Assembly (NCBI GenBank): GCA_016584305.1
Contig: JACEEZ010019764.1
Span: 47,501-111,500 of the forward strand
Direction: 5' to 3'
DNA: 64,000 bases
Source of the DNA: Chionoecetes opilio
Taxonomy: Eukaryota; Arthropoda; Malacostraca; Decapoda; Majidae
Shown: positions 1 through 12,039 of the stretch, piece by piece
How the letters are laid out: every line of letters begins with the position of its first letter
How positions within the stretch are numbered: the stretch's first letter is position 1
Notes under the pieces: model-generated
Databases searched by the model: none
What the model saw: only the letters and a program-made list of their open reading frames with translations
What the model was told of the DNA's origin: nothing
Made by a program: the position numbers and the translations under genes

Positions 1-158
1 AAATGATCGGTGGATGGAGGAGCAGCAATCGTTGGCTTAATTTTGCGTCCAGTGTGGGCAGCCACCAAGCAGGTCAGGCTGGGCGAGGCCGAGGATAATG
101 TGAAGTTGTGGGCAGCTTTAGGGCTCATAAGGGACTAGTGATGACCAGTTACCTAGGC

Positions 159-264
159 CAGTATTTCCCAACCTGGGGGAAATTTCCCCCGAGGGAAAAT
201 TTCAGGATTCTAACGGGGAAATTTATCCTGAGGGACATCTAAATTACTAGCATTTAGTCGACAG

Positions 265-295
<31 letters not shown>

Positions 296-556
296 AAAAA
301 AAAAAAAAAAAAAAAGTCTTTAGAATACGGCTATTGACTTTTCGTCAAGTATATAGATATACTGTAGAAGATAGTGTCTAATGTGTCTAATGAAGATAGT
401 GTCTAATGATATACTGTAGAAGATAGTGTCTTAATACATGTGTTATTAAGCAAGTAAATTTTGTGTTTTGGCTACTTTTTTTCACATGAAGGGGGAAATC
501 CGGATGGTTGAGCTGGTTGAAGGGGGAAACGACAGAAAAAAGGTTGGGAACCACTG
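159..556. mobile_element. hAT-type MITE copy 1
   Basis: Non-autonomous element bounded by an imperfect inverted repeat (left end CAGTATTTCCCAACCT, right end AGGTTGGGAACCACTG) and flanked by an 8-bp direct duplication with one mismatch (acctaggc / agctaggc). An 8-bp duplication and CAGTGGTTCCCAAC-like ends are typical of hAT elements. The interior holds a long A-rich tract (about 265-315). A second copy is at 44061-44370. Confidence 0.85.
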
Positions 557-697
557 AGCTAGGCTATCCATGACAGGTGAGCCAAGGACCTTGAGGTGAG
601 CACCGTGCCCGCTGCTACATCGCTACTACTGCTTCATAATCCAGTACATCCACCCACTGGGATGCCACACACAACATCCTACCACTGGAGGTTGAGT

Positions 698-760
698 AAA
701 GCTCCCTTCACACATTCCATAATCAAACCACGTACGATAGCGCCAATAATTTAATTGTTG
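698..760. repeat. Single end of the TTCACACATTCCAT MITE family
   Basis: Carries AGCTCCCTTCACACATTCC and the following CACGATAGCG-like sequence also seen at both ends of the element at 5354-5598. No matching right end was seen nearby, so this is a partial or rearranged copy. Confidence 0.6.
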
Positions 761-1200
761 GCGCTATCGTGAAATTTGAGCACGATAAACGCCGACCACG
801 ATAGCCTCACGAGTCACGACAATGTCACGATGTCTGTAAGTATGTGTCATGACGGTCGTAATATGGTCACGATGGAGTCATGAAAATAAAATAAAAATTA
901 GGGTACACCGTATAACAAAAATTCTTTTTCTCAACTTTGGCATGCCAATTTCCTATGTAAAATGGAATTCTAAGACGATTTTATCTGCTTCCATTTTTGC
1001 ATTTGAGCAATTCTTACTATGCAAAATCGCACTTTATATTGCACCCTTATCGATAATGCTTAATGAGTACGCAGTGTCCGGTTGGTCCTGTGTATTGCAT
1101 CATGCACCAATATGAGTTCCAAATGACTAGCGTGGTAAGCTCTTTCTGATCAGTTGGTTCATCAGGCACTACATCACAGTGTCACAGCCTCTACGTTGGC

Positions 1201-1490
1201 CTAGAACGTGTCCATCATGTCCTTCTTAGACCTGAAGCAGGGCATGGTCTCCCGTGGTGGGCCCGAGCCCGGATGAACCCGTCTCTGGCCTGCTGCCCCA
1301 CCACTCGCTGCCGCAGCCTCTGTCACCTGCTTCACAAACTCTTTCGGTGCTCTGAGTGTGGATAGAGAACTCCGGAACCTCGTACGGCTTGACCAGGATC
1401 TCCTGGATCTGATCCCCGGACAGTGAACAGGTGAATGCCGGCTCGTGCACCTGGCCAGGTCCAGTGATCATGTCGCAAGCGGGTGGCTGC
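1201..1490 (-). pseudogene. Decayed C-terminal fragment of a transposon-associated uncharacterised protein
   Basis: Reading the minus strand gives a segment with HTQSTER, then after a one-base frame change FVKQVTEAA and MPCFRSKKDMM before TAG at 1201. From memory this order (HTQ-ER, then VTEA, then a basic segment) recurs at the end of repetitive, probably transposon-encoded proteins in invertebrates. No complete gene is present; function unknown. Confidence 0.45.
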
Positions 1491-1944
1491 AATTTTCACT
1501 GGTGTGATGTTTTTTTACACTGGTGTCCCCATACTCCTCGCCACCCCCATTTAAATCGGGGTCCGGCGAACCTGCGGTCGCCCTCACTCTGACTCGCCAT
1601 CAGCGAAGGGGACCATTCGAGTGTGCGAACCATGCTCCTTCCGCACGTAGAAGGTCCGCTGTTTGGATTTTTTGGCTGCGACCCCTCATCACTCGAGCTG
1701 TGTGAGGATGCGGGGGGGCCGTCCCTTAGTCTGGGTGAACCTTGATGTCGTAGTAGAGTTTAAAAGTACACCTGCGGGCGTCTTGACAGGATTTCCGGTT
1801 TTCATTTTTTTGCCAGTCAGTCCACCCTTTTGGTCCACATGTACCGAGCGATGGGCTGGGCAAGGCCGTTAAATCTAAAAGGCCTGCCCCTGAGTTGTTT
1901 GACGTCCCCGGACGGCGTCTGTACGACCACCGAGATGACAAGTT

Positions 1945-2815
1945 TCCACCAAAATTATATGTTTATCAGTAAAAAAAAGATATATTTTTATTTGGGAAAT
2001 TTTTTGTTTTAAAATATTTCAAAAAAAAACCCGTAAACACTTAAAAAGAAATGCCATTAGAGCTCTCAAAAAATATGCTAATTTAAAACTCTTGCCTTTA
2101 AATTTTTCCAAAAACTTTTCTGGAAATACAAAAAGGGGAATTTTAATTCGCTTTCCTTTCCCTTATTTTTTTTTCTGTAAATTTACAGCTGCATAAATTA
2201 GCTTTTAAACAAAAACAAACTCATGAATCGGGAAATTTTTCGTCCCTAATATAGTTTATAGTAAAAAAGATATATTTTTATTTTCGGAAATTTTTGTTTT
2301 AATATTATAAAATAAAAAACCGAAAAACGACAAAAGAAGGCCATTATGAACTCACAAAAAATAGTTGAACTTTAACTCTTCGCCATTTAATATTTTGCTC
2401 AAAAACTTTTACTGGAAAATATCATAGAACGGAATTAAAATTAGCTTTCCTTTGCTATTTTCGTTTTTTTGATAAAAATTAGAACAACAAATTAGCTTTA
2501 ACTAAAAAAAAAGGTCTAAAATGGGTTTTTTTTTTCCCCGTTTGATGTGTTTTTTATTTATTTAAACGCTAATGTATTTGGTTCTAATTATTTATCAGAA
2601 AAAAAAATTTAAAAATGAAACAATTAAATTTTCCGCTTCTATGGTTTTCACCTGAAAAATGTTTCGATAAAAATATTAATGGCGAAGATTTTAAAGTTCA
2701 GCATATTTTTTGGAGTCTCATATGGATTTCTTTTGGTGTTTTTTGGTTTTTTTTTTTGAAATATTATAAAAAACATTTCAAAGAAACAGTATATCTTTTA
2801 CCGCCGTACTCCTAC
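1945..2815. mobile_element. Foldback element family: two left arms and one right arm
   Basis: AT-rich sequence with two tandem left arms (about 1955-2235 and 2262-2510) and an inverted right arm (about 2550-2805). Shared landmarks are a 'gatatatttttattt' start, 'gaaatgccatta', 'ctcttcgccattta' and 'gctttcctt'. The same arms occur at 31135-31855, 42073-42655 and 63305-63545. This copy is the most diverged. No coding capacity. Confidence 0.65.
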
Positions 2816-2839
2816 ATGCTGAAAACTCGGTCCTACTGA

Positions 2840-4220
2840 CTCGCGGGCAGATAGCTCGTGAGTCACGTCCTCCCCCTTTCCAGATCAGGGTTTTACATAG
2901 GAAGGCTTTGGCGTGGTGGCCCCTGGAGGGACCCTTGCCCTACTTTTTCCGCAGCTGGACGGAGAACGCCCCGTTTACACCCGGACCCTGTAGGGACCTG
3001 CGGTCAGTGGACATGTTTACCAGTATACCCGGTATCTCCGTGGATCTTCACCGCCTGGCACTCCTCGAAACCCGCGTTTTACGATCTCATTCACGTTGGG
3101 GGCAACTGCACCTGGACCCGTGAAGCCATGTCAGATGAGTAGGCCCGTCGATCTGGGGATAAGGTGGCCCCAGGGGCAAATCTTTGGGCAACACGATATA
3201 CTCCCGGAAAACTTTCGTCCCCGTATCTTCTCCAAATGGGCTGAGACCACCCTTCCCCCTGTTGGCCCCCCTTGGGCACCTTGCATCGACATAAGTCGGT
3301 AGAGCGTATGTCACCAGCAATCATAGAGCCGAGCCCCCTTGAAAGCAGGCTTCTCAGGTGGCACCGGGTCCTCTGGTACAAAGTGCCAAAGGGACCCTTT
3401 CCAAAGGTCCCCCTGTCACTGCACATCTCCTCCCGATAACCCTTGGTGCATTTCCCATGCGTCGGCACCACGCCCCGGTCTTGTCCTTTCCCATCGAACC
3501 CAATCCCTATTTTGGGACCCTGGGCTTCCCCTGGTCAAAAGGGCCCGGCCGATGTCATGGCTCCGCCCGGCCCTCCTCAGTTGTTAGATCGCAGACCAGG
3601 GAGAATGTCGGAGAAGGGGGGCCGTCGCGTAAGGTCCTGGAGAAATCCGAAGCCAAGGGAGCCAGCATGGGGGAACGTCAACCGGGTGCTTGGATGCGGA
3701 GCTGGACTTCGACCGTACGTGTTTGACCGACTTACGCTGTTTTTTTGTGACTTTTGGAGTTTGGTGATAGGACCTTAAGACCTTAAACAGTATCCAGCCC
3801 GGAAACCACCTACGTTGGGTAAATAATAACGTGGAAAATCCAGTTGCCAGGAAAAAGGTTTTTACCCGAAAAACGAGATTTTGTATGAGAAGTGAGCTTT
3901 CCGGCGTCTGGCGGACTTAATGTAGGTCTTACGGCAATATCAAGGGCATACTTCCGATAGAGTTTTTAGCGCTCTACAACTTTGTCGTCAGTGAAATTTA
4001 TCGAATCTCTAACTTAAGTGGCTTTTCTGTGAGTTTAAAGATGGTGTATGCTAAGCTATGTTTTGCATATAAATATAAAAGTCCATTTTTGCATAGCAAG
4101 AAGTGCTCAAACCAAAAAATTGAAGAGGACAAACGACCCTTAAAATTCAATTTTACATAAGAAAACACCCTGCCAAATTCGAAATAATCTATATTTCACT
4201 TTTCATTGGACCTACGGCGT
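2840..4220. other. Non-repetitive-looking stretch, no gene supported
   Basis: GC-richer than its surroundings up to about 3740, with several short overlapping open frames on both strands (longest about 126 codons). None shows a recognisable domain or convincing codon structure. It may be part of a large decayed element that includes 1490-1940. Confidence 0.3.
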
Positions 4221-4555
4221 AGCCTAGGACTCATGATAGCTGTAAGATTACGTCACGAATGGAAAAAAAACAGTCATTATGTCATCACGATACAGTTACG
4301 ATAACCACGATAGTGCCGCGACGGTGCCATGAACGTATCTCGATAGCGTCAAGAGGTGTCGCCGCCGGTTATTAATTTTAAAGGGCGCGCATTGTCCAGC
4401 CACGTGTGTGTCCTCTAAAAGTTTGTTGGTCTATACAGGTTTATCGTGACACAATCATGTTCAGCTCTATTATGACGCAATATCCGTATTCTTAGGGTTA
4501 TCGTGGTCTTCCTAGGACAATCGTGACACATTATTAGTTATATAGTGACTCATAA

Positions 4556-5005
4556 GGCTTGTGGGCTCTTCGGACCCATGTATTGATGTTTGTAGTAGTA
4601 GTATATATTAGACAACATGTGATTGCAAACTCCAATCGTGTTGTTGCTGTCGTTGGTCACTGGTCAAAGTGCCTCGGGGTAGACCACGTTCCGTGTGATT
4701 CCAACCCTTTGTGTTCCGTGTGATTCCAACACACACACACTCACACAAACGCCCATGAGTCTACTGAGTTTGTGGAATGCGGCAAGACGTTACCGCAGAG
4801 TTTTTCCTGTAATCTAATACTCTAGTGCTTTTAGCCCAAAACCCCCCTTTAAAATTATTCAATCGACATGGGACCAAGCCGCTTACCACCTACGATTTAT
4901 TTGCGATTTTTTTTAGCCTACTCTCATCAAAATTGAATTTACAGTTTCGGCTACCCAAAACAGACAGACAGACAGACAGACACACGGCTACTCCTATAGT
5001 ATATT
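4556..5005. repeat. Dispersed repeat, copy 1 (partner 49633-50120)
   Basis: Begins near cttgtgggctcttcggaccc and includes GTTTGTAGTAGTAGTA, a repeated CCGTGTGATTCCAACCC motif and CTACTGAGTTTGTGGAATG. The whole order recurs, more corrupted, at 49633-50120 on the same strand. No coding frame. Confidence 0.75.
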
Positions 5006-5117
5006 AGATGGCTGCGTTTATCGTGACGATAAGATACTTTGATCCTATCTAGACACTTTGCAAGTACCAACGACAAGGTTATTGACTATACAAAGTCCCA
5101 CCACGACAGGATGAACC

Positions 5118-5194
5118 TGGTGGGATCGAACGCAGGGACGCTGCACGCGAGCCCACACCTCTACCAACCGAGCCACCCTGACGGGTGTTTATCG
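5118..5194 (-). repeat. tRNA-like SINE head
   Basis: The minus strand reads GGCTCGGTTGGTAGAGGTG (A-box-like) and GTTCGATCCCACC (B box) at tRNA spacing. There is no intact cloverleaf acceptor stem, and similar heads recur elsewhere, so this is a tRNA-derived SINE or tRNA relic, not a working tRNA gene. Confidence 0.6.
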
Positions 5195-5353
5195 TGACGC
5201 ATTATGCATAGTATTAGGGCTATCGTGACACACTGTAACGGTTTTTCTCGTGACACCTCGTCACATAGACATATACGACGATCAGGATAGTGTCACGAAG
5301 CGGCTACATAGATAACAACAGCGTTACGAGATACTTACGATAGTGCTGCGTTG

Positions 5354-5598
5354 AGCCCCCTTCACACATTCCATAATGGAACCACGATAGCGACAACAAT
5401 GCAATGCGTAGCGCCGTCATGGTCCTGATTGTGGATCTATCGTGACCGATCGTGACGTGTTCGGCCGAGGCCACGAAAACTTAATGCATGCACTAAAAAA
5501 TCGGGAAGCTCTTCTGATGGACCTATATACAATCAGGACCATGACGGCGCTTTGCTGGCGCTATATTGTTATTCATGGAATGTGTGAAGGGAGCTTAA
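5354..5598. mobile_element. MITE with TTCACACATTCCAT terminal inverted repeats
   Basis: About 245 bp with long inverted ends: left CCCCTTCACACATTCCATAA, right complement CATGGAATGTGTGAAGGGAG. The inner part also pairs (the segment with gccgtcatggtcctgatt recurs inverted near 5530). Surrounding DNA from about 4230 to 5340 has many ATCGTGACAC-like motifs, which may be decayed relatives. Superfamily not assigned. Confidence 0.7.
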
Positions 5599-5899
5599 AC
5601 TTGTCTGTAGACAGCTTAATTTGTGTAGGAAAATGAGTGATCAGCCACAGACTGGGAGGGGGGGGGGTGCGTCCTCCTAGACCACCCTAGGATATCATCT
5701 AGCCAAGGCCGGTTGCAGCAAACTTACCAGCGTACCCTGTTCGAGGAGAAGTTATGGCACCTACGAGAGATGCAAAACTTTTCCCACGATATTTTACACC
5801 TTGTAAGCTACGAGGTCCATTGCACTGGTAGCCCCCAAAGGTTCCGTGTCGCCACACCAATCTTCTCCCCTTACAAAGGGGTTTTGCTTAACGTCTTTC

Positions 5900-6480
5900 T
5901 TCTTCTCCTTCTTTCTCCTTCTCTCCTTTCTCTCATATCCCTCTATCCTCTCTTCTTCTTCTTTCCTTTTTCTTGTTTTTTCAGACTACTATTTGCTCTT
6001 TCCTTTTCATCTCACACGAAAGAAATATTCACGATAATATCCACATATGCTTATGTGTATATATGTAGGCTCATATTTTCATCATTCGCCGTATGTGATA
6101 TTATCGTATTTTGATCGTGTGGAGGTAAGGAAAGAGGGGGCGGAAATAGTATATGAAGAAGATACTTTTTCTCCTTTCCTTCTCTCTCTCTCGTGCGTCA
6201 ATCTTTCTCACCTTTCTTTCCCTTTTTTCTTTCTCTCTCTCTCTCTTTTTTCTCCTTTCTTCTCTGGAGGATGTGGTGGCGGTAAAATCTTTTCTTATCA
6301 CCTTTTCCCCTTATCTCTTCTTTCCTATATTGATACCAAATTCTCTCTCTCTCTCTCTCCTTTATCTCCTTTTTTTTCTCTCCTTTCTTCTTTTTTTTCT
6401 CTCTCTCTCTCTCTCTTTCTTTTTTTTTCTCTACTCTTTCTTCTCTTCCTTCTCTTCCTTCTCCCGCTTCATCTCCACAC
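5900..6480. repeat. CT-rich low-complexity tract
   Basis: Long polypyrimidine tract with CTCT and TTTCTC runs, open in several frames only because of its composition. It lies between two related palindromic segments with 'atattatcgt' motifs (6013-6123 and 6480-6630). Confidence 0.85.
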
Positions 6481-6632
6481 GATGAAAATATTCCATAATA
6501 TCACATACTGGCTATGTGTGTGTGTGTATGTAGATTATTGTAGACACACATATATATCGCCTACATATATATACACATCATAGCCAGTATGTGATATTAT
6601 CGTGAATATTTTCATCGTGTGGAGGATGAAGA
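6480..6632. repeat. Perfect-like palindrome with GT/AT centre
   Basis: Left arm 'gatgaaaatatt' ... 'atcacatactggctatg' pairs with right arm 'catagccagtatgtgat' ... 'aatattttcatc'. The centre is at about 6550. A related half copy is at 6013-6123. Probably a small foldback MITE. Confidence 0.7.
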
Positions 6633-6686
6633 GGGAGAAGGAAGAGGAGGAGGAGGGAGAAGAAATAGTAGATGAGAAAGAAAGAA

Positions 6687-6795
<109 letters not shown>

Positions 6796-6954
6796 TGTTC
6801 CTTCCCGCTAAAATATCTGGTAAATCTGCTGGTAAGCCGCTACTACACACAGGGAGCACTCGTAGGTTACCAGGGTATTTACAGTATCGTAAGTGTTTGC
6901 TGAATAGGGTCTTGCCATGTGCGCGGAGGTACGAGGAAATTTACCAGAGTTTTA

Positions 6955-7170
6955 CCTCGTAAATGGTTTGCTGAATCCAGCCCTAGGCATTGAATACGTA
7001 ACCTAACCTCGATCGCTTGGGGGATTTCGCCCCCCCAGACCCCCCTTGTGTTATTTTTCATTTCCGATGGTTAATATATAGGTTAGAAATGCTGCTAATG
7101 GTCAGCTCTACAAATTGAGGATGGTTGTAACTACGTGCCTTGTAATGTTTTAAACTGCAGTAGAACCGCT
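6955..7170 (-). repeat. Dispersed repeat related to 39040-39210 and 39565-39790
   Basis: Shares 'cccccagacccccc', 'aacctaacct', the 'gtagatctgac'-like segment and 'atacaaggc' (inverted) with two copies near 39 kb. MITE-like, non-coding. Confidence 0.6.
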
Positions 7171-7423
7171 ACATGCAATTGAGATCACCACTACCACCAC
7201 TGCAGTAACTTGTTTATAACATCAAGAAATTCATAAGCATCCAGCCATATGAAGCAATACGTATTAGCAAGGGAGTGGACAGGAACTAAGCCCCTAATGC
7301 AACATCCAATATATACAATTATGAATCATGTTTCAGTAACCTTGAACATCCTGCCATCACACACACACACACACACGCAATCCACAGGCTGACCACACAC
7401 CACTGTCACTTCCATGGCAACAA

Positions 7424-7695
7424 TCGGCCGATTTTTCAAACATGGACTTAGGCTAACCTAAGACTAACCATGGCCTTACAGACATTTCAGTTTCTTTAAA
7501 CATTTTTCCGGGGGGTTATATAACATCATTAGACTTGGATCGAGGACAGAGTCGTGGGTGTCTAACAATTCCAATACGATTTTCGTTAGTCTTCGACCAA
7601 TCTGAGACTAAACACCCCTTAAAAAACTGATACGTCTGTCTAAAGCCATGGTTAGTCTTAGGTTAGCCTAAGTCCATGTTTGAAAAATCGGCCGA
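7424..7695. mobile_element. MITE with TCGGCCGATTTTTCA terminal inverted repeats
   Basis: About 272 bp; both ends pair over about 50 bp with few mismatches, starting TCGGCCGATTTTTCAAACAT and continuing through ACTTAGGCTAACCTAAGAC. No target duplication is obvious. No coding frame. Confidence 0.8.
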
Positions 7696-7897
7696 ATAAA
7701 ATTAACAGGCCATGGCATTGGGAGATTCCAAACATTGGTGTATTTTGTTGACATTTGTACTTCGATGTCACCTCTGTTGACGGTTACTCAATGTTACCAC
7801 AACTGTTACTGCAGGTGATACTCAACACCCCTGTAACACGGATCAAGGCTGTAACTTTTGCAATTTACCAACACTGTGATATCTTGTGTATACTATA

Positions 7898-7904
7898 AAT
7901 AAAA

Positions 7905-7959
<55 letters not shown>

Positions 7960-8001
7960 AAAATAAATAAATAAATAATAAATAAATAAATAAATAAATA
8001 A

Positions 8002-8053
<52 letters not shown>

Positions 8054-8113
8054 AAATAAATAAATAAATAAATAAATAATAATATAAATAAATAAAATAA
8101 ATAAATAATAATA

Positions 8114-8153
<40 letters not shown>

Positions 8154-8171
8154 TATATATATAGTATATAT

Positions 8172-8203
<32 letters not shown>

Positions 8204-8222
8204 ATATATATATATATATATT

Positions 8223-8255
<33 letters not shown>
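7898..8255. repeat. AAAT microsatellite running into AT microsatellite
   Basis: TAAA/AAAT repeats to about 8110, then AT repeats up to the left end of the transposon at 8256. Open frames of Leu-Ile-Tyr-Phe are compositional. Confidence 0.95.
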
Positions 8256-8259
<4 letters not shown>

Positions 8260-10884
8260 GGTGCCAATAGCGCATAGGGGTAATTTTCAAAGTCAATATT
8301 TTTCACGTACTTTTGTGGTATTCTGCTTGTACTTAGAAACTGTCGGTGCAAAGTTTCAGGCTAATCGGTTGATATTTAGAGGTGGCGGATCGATCTTGAA
8401 CATTTCCTCTTTTCGCCCTCAGGTCATGACCACGAGAAAACAAACTGAAGTTTGGCTTCTTGGCCATAGTGTTCCTACTATCACAGGAGCAAAACTTCCC
8501 AGCCGTGGAGACGTTTTACGACAATTTTTATACGCACACAAGGAAGAGAAGAAGACGGTGCAGCAGAGTGCAGCTGAGGCTGCAAAGGAGGTCCTCGACT
8601 TCTGGACACGAGCTAGGATCCCCACCATCGCAGAAACTAGCGTGAGGAGGAAGATTACTGGACTTTTCGACGAGTGGAAGATCCTGAGCAAAAGCAAGAA
8701 TAACTCTGGAGTCACGCCTGCCGAAAAACAGAAGACCTTCCAAGAAAGTCTCCCAGACCTTTTGGACATCGCCCACTCCGACGCCCTCACTCTGATGACC
8801 ATTCCTGAAGACAAGGAATTCCTTCTTGCCCAGCGGGAGAAGGGGAGGCGGGGTTCGATGGCTGGTCTGGACAAGAAGCTGAAAGAATCGGTTTGCCGAC
8901 GTGAAAGCTCTCTCTCACGTAGCCGTCAACAGATGCCAAAAGGAGAAGAGATGGTGGAGCTGGAGTCGTCATCGTCTGAGTCATCAAGTCCAGCCAACGC
9001 TGCCAACACATCGACTTCTTCTTCCGACGCCAGGGTCGCTTCTCCACCAAAGCGATTGAGGACACGGGGCACAAAGTCCGTCCTATCCCCTGATCTCGTC
9101 GGAGCCCTTGACAGAACTGGGGTCAGTATCCGCCAAGCCCTTCGAATTGTGGCGGCTACGGCAAGTAGCTTGGGCCATGATCCACAAGAGCTTGTGCTGA
9201 ATCCCGAGTCCATTAGACAGGCAAGAGCGAAGTACAGGTCCACTTTGGCGAAGGACATCAAAGAGACTTTCAGTCCTCTTACCCCTCTTACCGTTCATTG
9301 GGACGGGAAGATCCTTCCTCAGGACGATGGCACTCGCGCCGAAAGACTCGCCATCCTCGTCACAGGAGAAGGAGTGGAGAAGCTCCTAGGAGTCCCGAAA
9401 CTGCACTCCGGAACTGGTGATGCCGCCGCTACAGCTGTGTTCGAGGCTCTAGAAGACTGGGGGGTCCAGGAACGAGTCGTGGCGATGTGCTTCGACACAA
9501 CCAGTGCCAACACTGGAGCCATCAATGGTGCATGCACCATCTTGCAACAGAAGATCGGCCGACCCCTCGTTTCACTTGCTTGCCGTCATCACGTCCACGA
9601 ACTTGTCCTTGAGAAGGCCTTTTCTACGTGTTTGGGGTCATCTTCTGGTCCTGAGATCACCATCTTCTCTCGCTTCAAGGACTACTGGTCTTACATCAAC
9701 CAGTCGGCAATAAACCCTCCCACCAACGAAGATCTGCCGGAGACTCTGGTCTCCAAGAGGGACGATCTCATTCAAGGTTTGAAACGTCTGCTTCAGACAA
9801 AGCAGCCCCGTGACGACTATAAGGAACTCGCTGAGCTGAGCATCCTTTTCCTCGGCGGCGCTCTTCCGAAGACCTCGATCCGTAGCCCCGGAGCGCTTCA
9901 TCGAGTGCGTTGGATGGCGCGTATCATTTACGCTCTGAAGATGATCTTGTTTCGGGAGCAGCTGACTGGAGTCGTCACACCTCGAGAAATGTCAGCCCTC
10001 CAGCGGTTCTCATCGTTCGCAACCGAGATCTACGTCTGCGATGGTTCGAATCGACGGTTCCATCCTACGCTCCCGCCAACGATCTTGGATTCACTAAGGA
10101 CATCCTTCAGCCATTTCTGGTACTTAGAGCGAAGATCTCATTGGCCTGTCACTGTTCGACTCACGTCTCCCTGTCTCCGACAAACAAGCAATTGTACACA
10201 ATGTACAGGCCATTCTCTACGATGAAGGAGCCGAGGAACCCGCCAAGCGAATAAACCTCCCATCATCACAAGTTCCTGCGGCAACACTGCCCTCCTTCGC
10301 CACGAAAAATCCCCTCCGCCTCTTCGAAGCTCTTGATATCAAGACCGACTTCCTGTCCGCTAACCCTCGGAAGTGGCAGGAAGAGGAATCGTACGTCGAG
10401 GCCTGCCGCCGAATCGAGGGACTTCGCGTCGTCAACGACACAGCCGAGCGAGGAGTGGCGCTCATCCAGTCCTTCAACCTCCGGCTGACCAAAGACGAAG
10501 AACAGCACCAGTTCCTCCTCCAAGTTGTGGAGGCCCATCGCCATCAACAGCCCGGGACCTCGAAGGCTTCCCTTCCCCGGCCAAGCCGGCCACAATGAGT
10601 GGGGTGGCTCCCCATGATACCCCCCCCACCGAGGGGCTAATACTCACCAAGAGGGGGACCAGCAGCCCTGCTGGGGAAGGGATGTCCGGCTTGTCCGCTT
10701 TCAAGAGATGACATCCCCTCCTTAATAGGCCAGTGCATAAGGGTAAATACCAAAGTTGTAATCCACCACCCCTAAATATCAACCGATTGAGGTCAAACTT
10801 TGCATACGATGGTTTCTTGCATAGATGCACCATTACACCAAAGTAGGAAGAAAAATTCAAACTTTTGATTTTTATTGGCACCCT

Positions 10885-10886
<2 letters not shown>
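8256..10886 (+). mobile_element. DNA transposon with TTAGGGTGCCAATA ends, near full length
   Basis: Left end TTAGGGTGCCAATA (8256) and right end TATTGGCACCCTAA (to 10886) are inverted. Inside them a subterminal block also pairs: 'aatcggttgatatttag' with 'ggtggcgga' on the left and 'ggtggtgga' on the right (about 8362-8390 and 10758-10795). Both flanks are AT repeat, so the element inserted into an AT microsatellite, and any TA-type target duplication cannot be separated from it. It encodes one transposase-like protein on the plus strand. The family is not a classical CAGGG-ended hAT; superfamily left open. Confidence 0.85.
8426..10598 (+). pseudogene. hAT/RNase-H-like transposase of the 8.26-kb transposon, frameshifted near the 3' end
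   Basis: An open frame from the ATG at 8426 runs to about 10035. The family reading then changes frame near 10035, 10105 and 10127 and continues to a TGA at 10596-10598, about 724 codons in all. Seen: helical N-terminal domain with ARIPT and FLLAQREKGRRG, Ser-rich linker with SSSSESSS and a basic RLRTRG patch (possible NLS), then a catalytic-type core with VHWDGK, CFDTTSANTG and CRHHVHELVLEK, and a C-terminal VNDTAERGVALIQ block. CFDTT and CRHH..ELV sit where hAT transposases carry their second Asp and the C-x2-H motif. The N-terminal half is paralogous to 62527-63272. Flanked by terminal inverted repeats. Probably inactive because of the frame changes, unless these are sequencing errors. Superfamily placement is inference. 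Confidence 0.82.
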
Positions 10887-11029
<143 letters not shown>

Positions 11030-11554
11030 GTGTCACACTTCTGCTGATCTTTGAGGTTCTAAGACCTCATTTTTCCTAGCATTTGTTCGTTAAAGTCTAC
11101 TGAAATAGTACATGTATTCACCAGGGTTGATACACGCCTAGCCCATAGCAATGATAAATCTTCCGTTCAACACAACCGTTATATAAATACAATTAAATCT
11201 AAAAAAAGCATTCTACCATACCTTAGTTCGGCAGTATGTCCGGCCTGCAGAACAGGAGGGAGAGGAGTGGGAGTGACCTAGGGAAAGGTAGAGGTGGAAG
11301 GAGAGGAGGCAACACTTAGATCTACATATTTTCCACTTTCTTGCTTGGACACTATTTTTCTGCTCACTTCTAAGGTAACTGCCTCTCACTTCACTTTGCC
11401 AGCTCATGCCTAAGGGTTAAAGGCAAATAAATAAGCAGATTAGTGTTGCTTTGAACCTCCCAAATCAATTACAAGATCCAACACTCTCACTACCACTACG
11501 CCGCGCCGCTGACGTGCCTCTCACCCCTGAATTGATTGATTTAATGCCTAAAAA

Positions 11555-11663
11555 GGTGAATGTGCCAGACATCAGAGGTCATATGGCACTATGGCAAAGC
11601 ATATAAAGGGGAGGGGTTAAAGAATAATAGTGAAACGATGAGGGAAGGGGAAAGAACGGAATG
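11555..11663. repeat. Dispersed repeat (partner 25584-25700)
   Basis: Contains GTGCCAGACATCAGAGGTCA, TATGGCACTATGGCAAAG, then 'aggggaggggtta' and 'gaaacgatgagggaaggg'; the same order recurs at 25584-25700. Adjacent to LINE fragments at both places, so possibly LINE-derived. Confidence 0.7.
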
Positions 11664-11846
11664 TTACAGCAGGATGGTTAGATCAGATGTAGGATGTGGA
11701 TTTGTTGGAGGAAGGAGGTTAAACAGGGGTTGAGTAAGGAAAGTTTCTTGGAGGCAGATAACTTGCGGTTCATAGCAGGAAATCAGGAGACGAAGGTCTT
11801 GTCTGTGGGAGCGGAAGCCGTGAATGTTCCATTGGAAAACAGACAT
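11664..11846 (-). pseudogene. LINE ORF2 5' fragment (endonuclease start)
   Basis: The minus strand from an ATG at 11846 reads MSVFQWNIHGFRSHRQDL and then VICLQETFL, the start of the apurinic endonuclease domain of Jockey-type non-LTR retrotransposons (W-N-x-x-G and LQET with the catalytic Glu). The frame is lost after about 60 codons. A Leu/Pro-rich leader precedes it in frame. Sequence just beyond its 3' side (11555-11660) recurs at 25584-25700. Confidence 0.78.
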
Positions 11847-12039
11847 TGTGTAGAGGTCAACGGATAATGAGGGTTGTAATGGTAGCGGTAGTAGGGGGGT
11901 CAGGAGGTTCAGGGGCGTCAGGAGTAGAGGGGTCAGTAGGGTCCGGGGTATCGGGTGGGGGATCGGACGTAGTAGCCCCAGGTCCATACAGAAGTGTTGT
12001 GTCCCTCCACCGTGGGTATTTATCAAAATCATGGAATCC

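Noticed and set aside
3091..3471. A 126-codon frame on the minus strand as a gene
   Set aside because: Overlapped by equally long frames on the plus strand, with no recognisable domain; GC-rich composition explains the openness.
7865..8296. Ile/Tyr/Leu-rich 143-codon frame
   Set aside because: Translation of AT and AAAT microsatellites.
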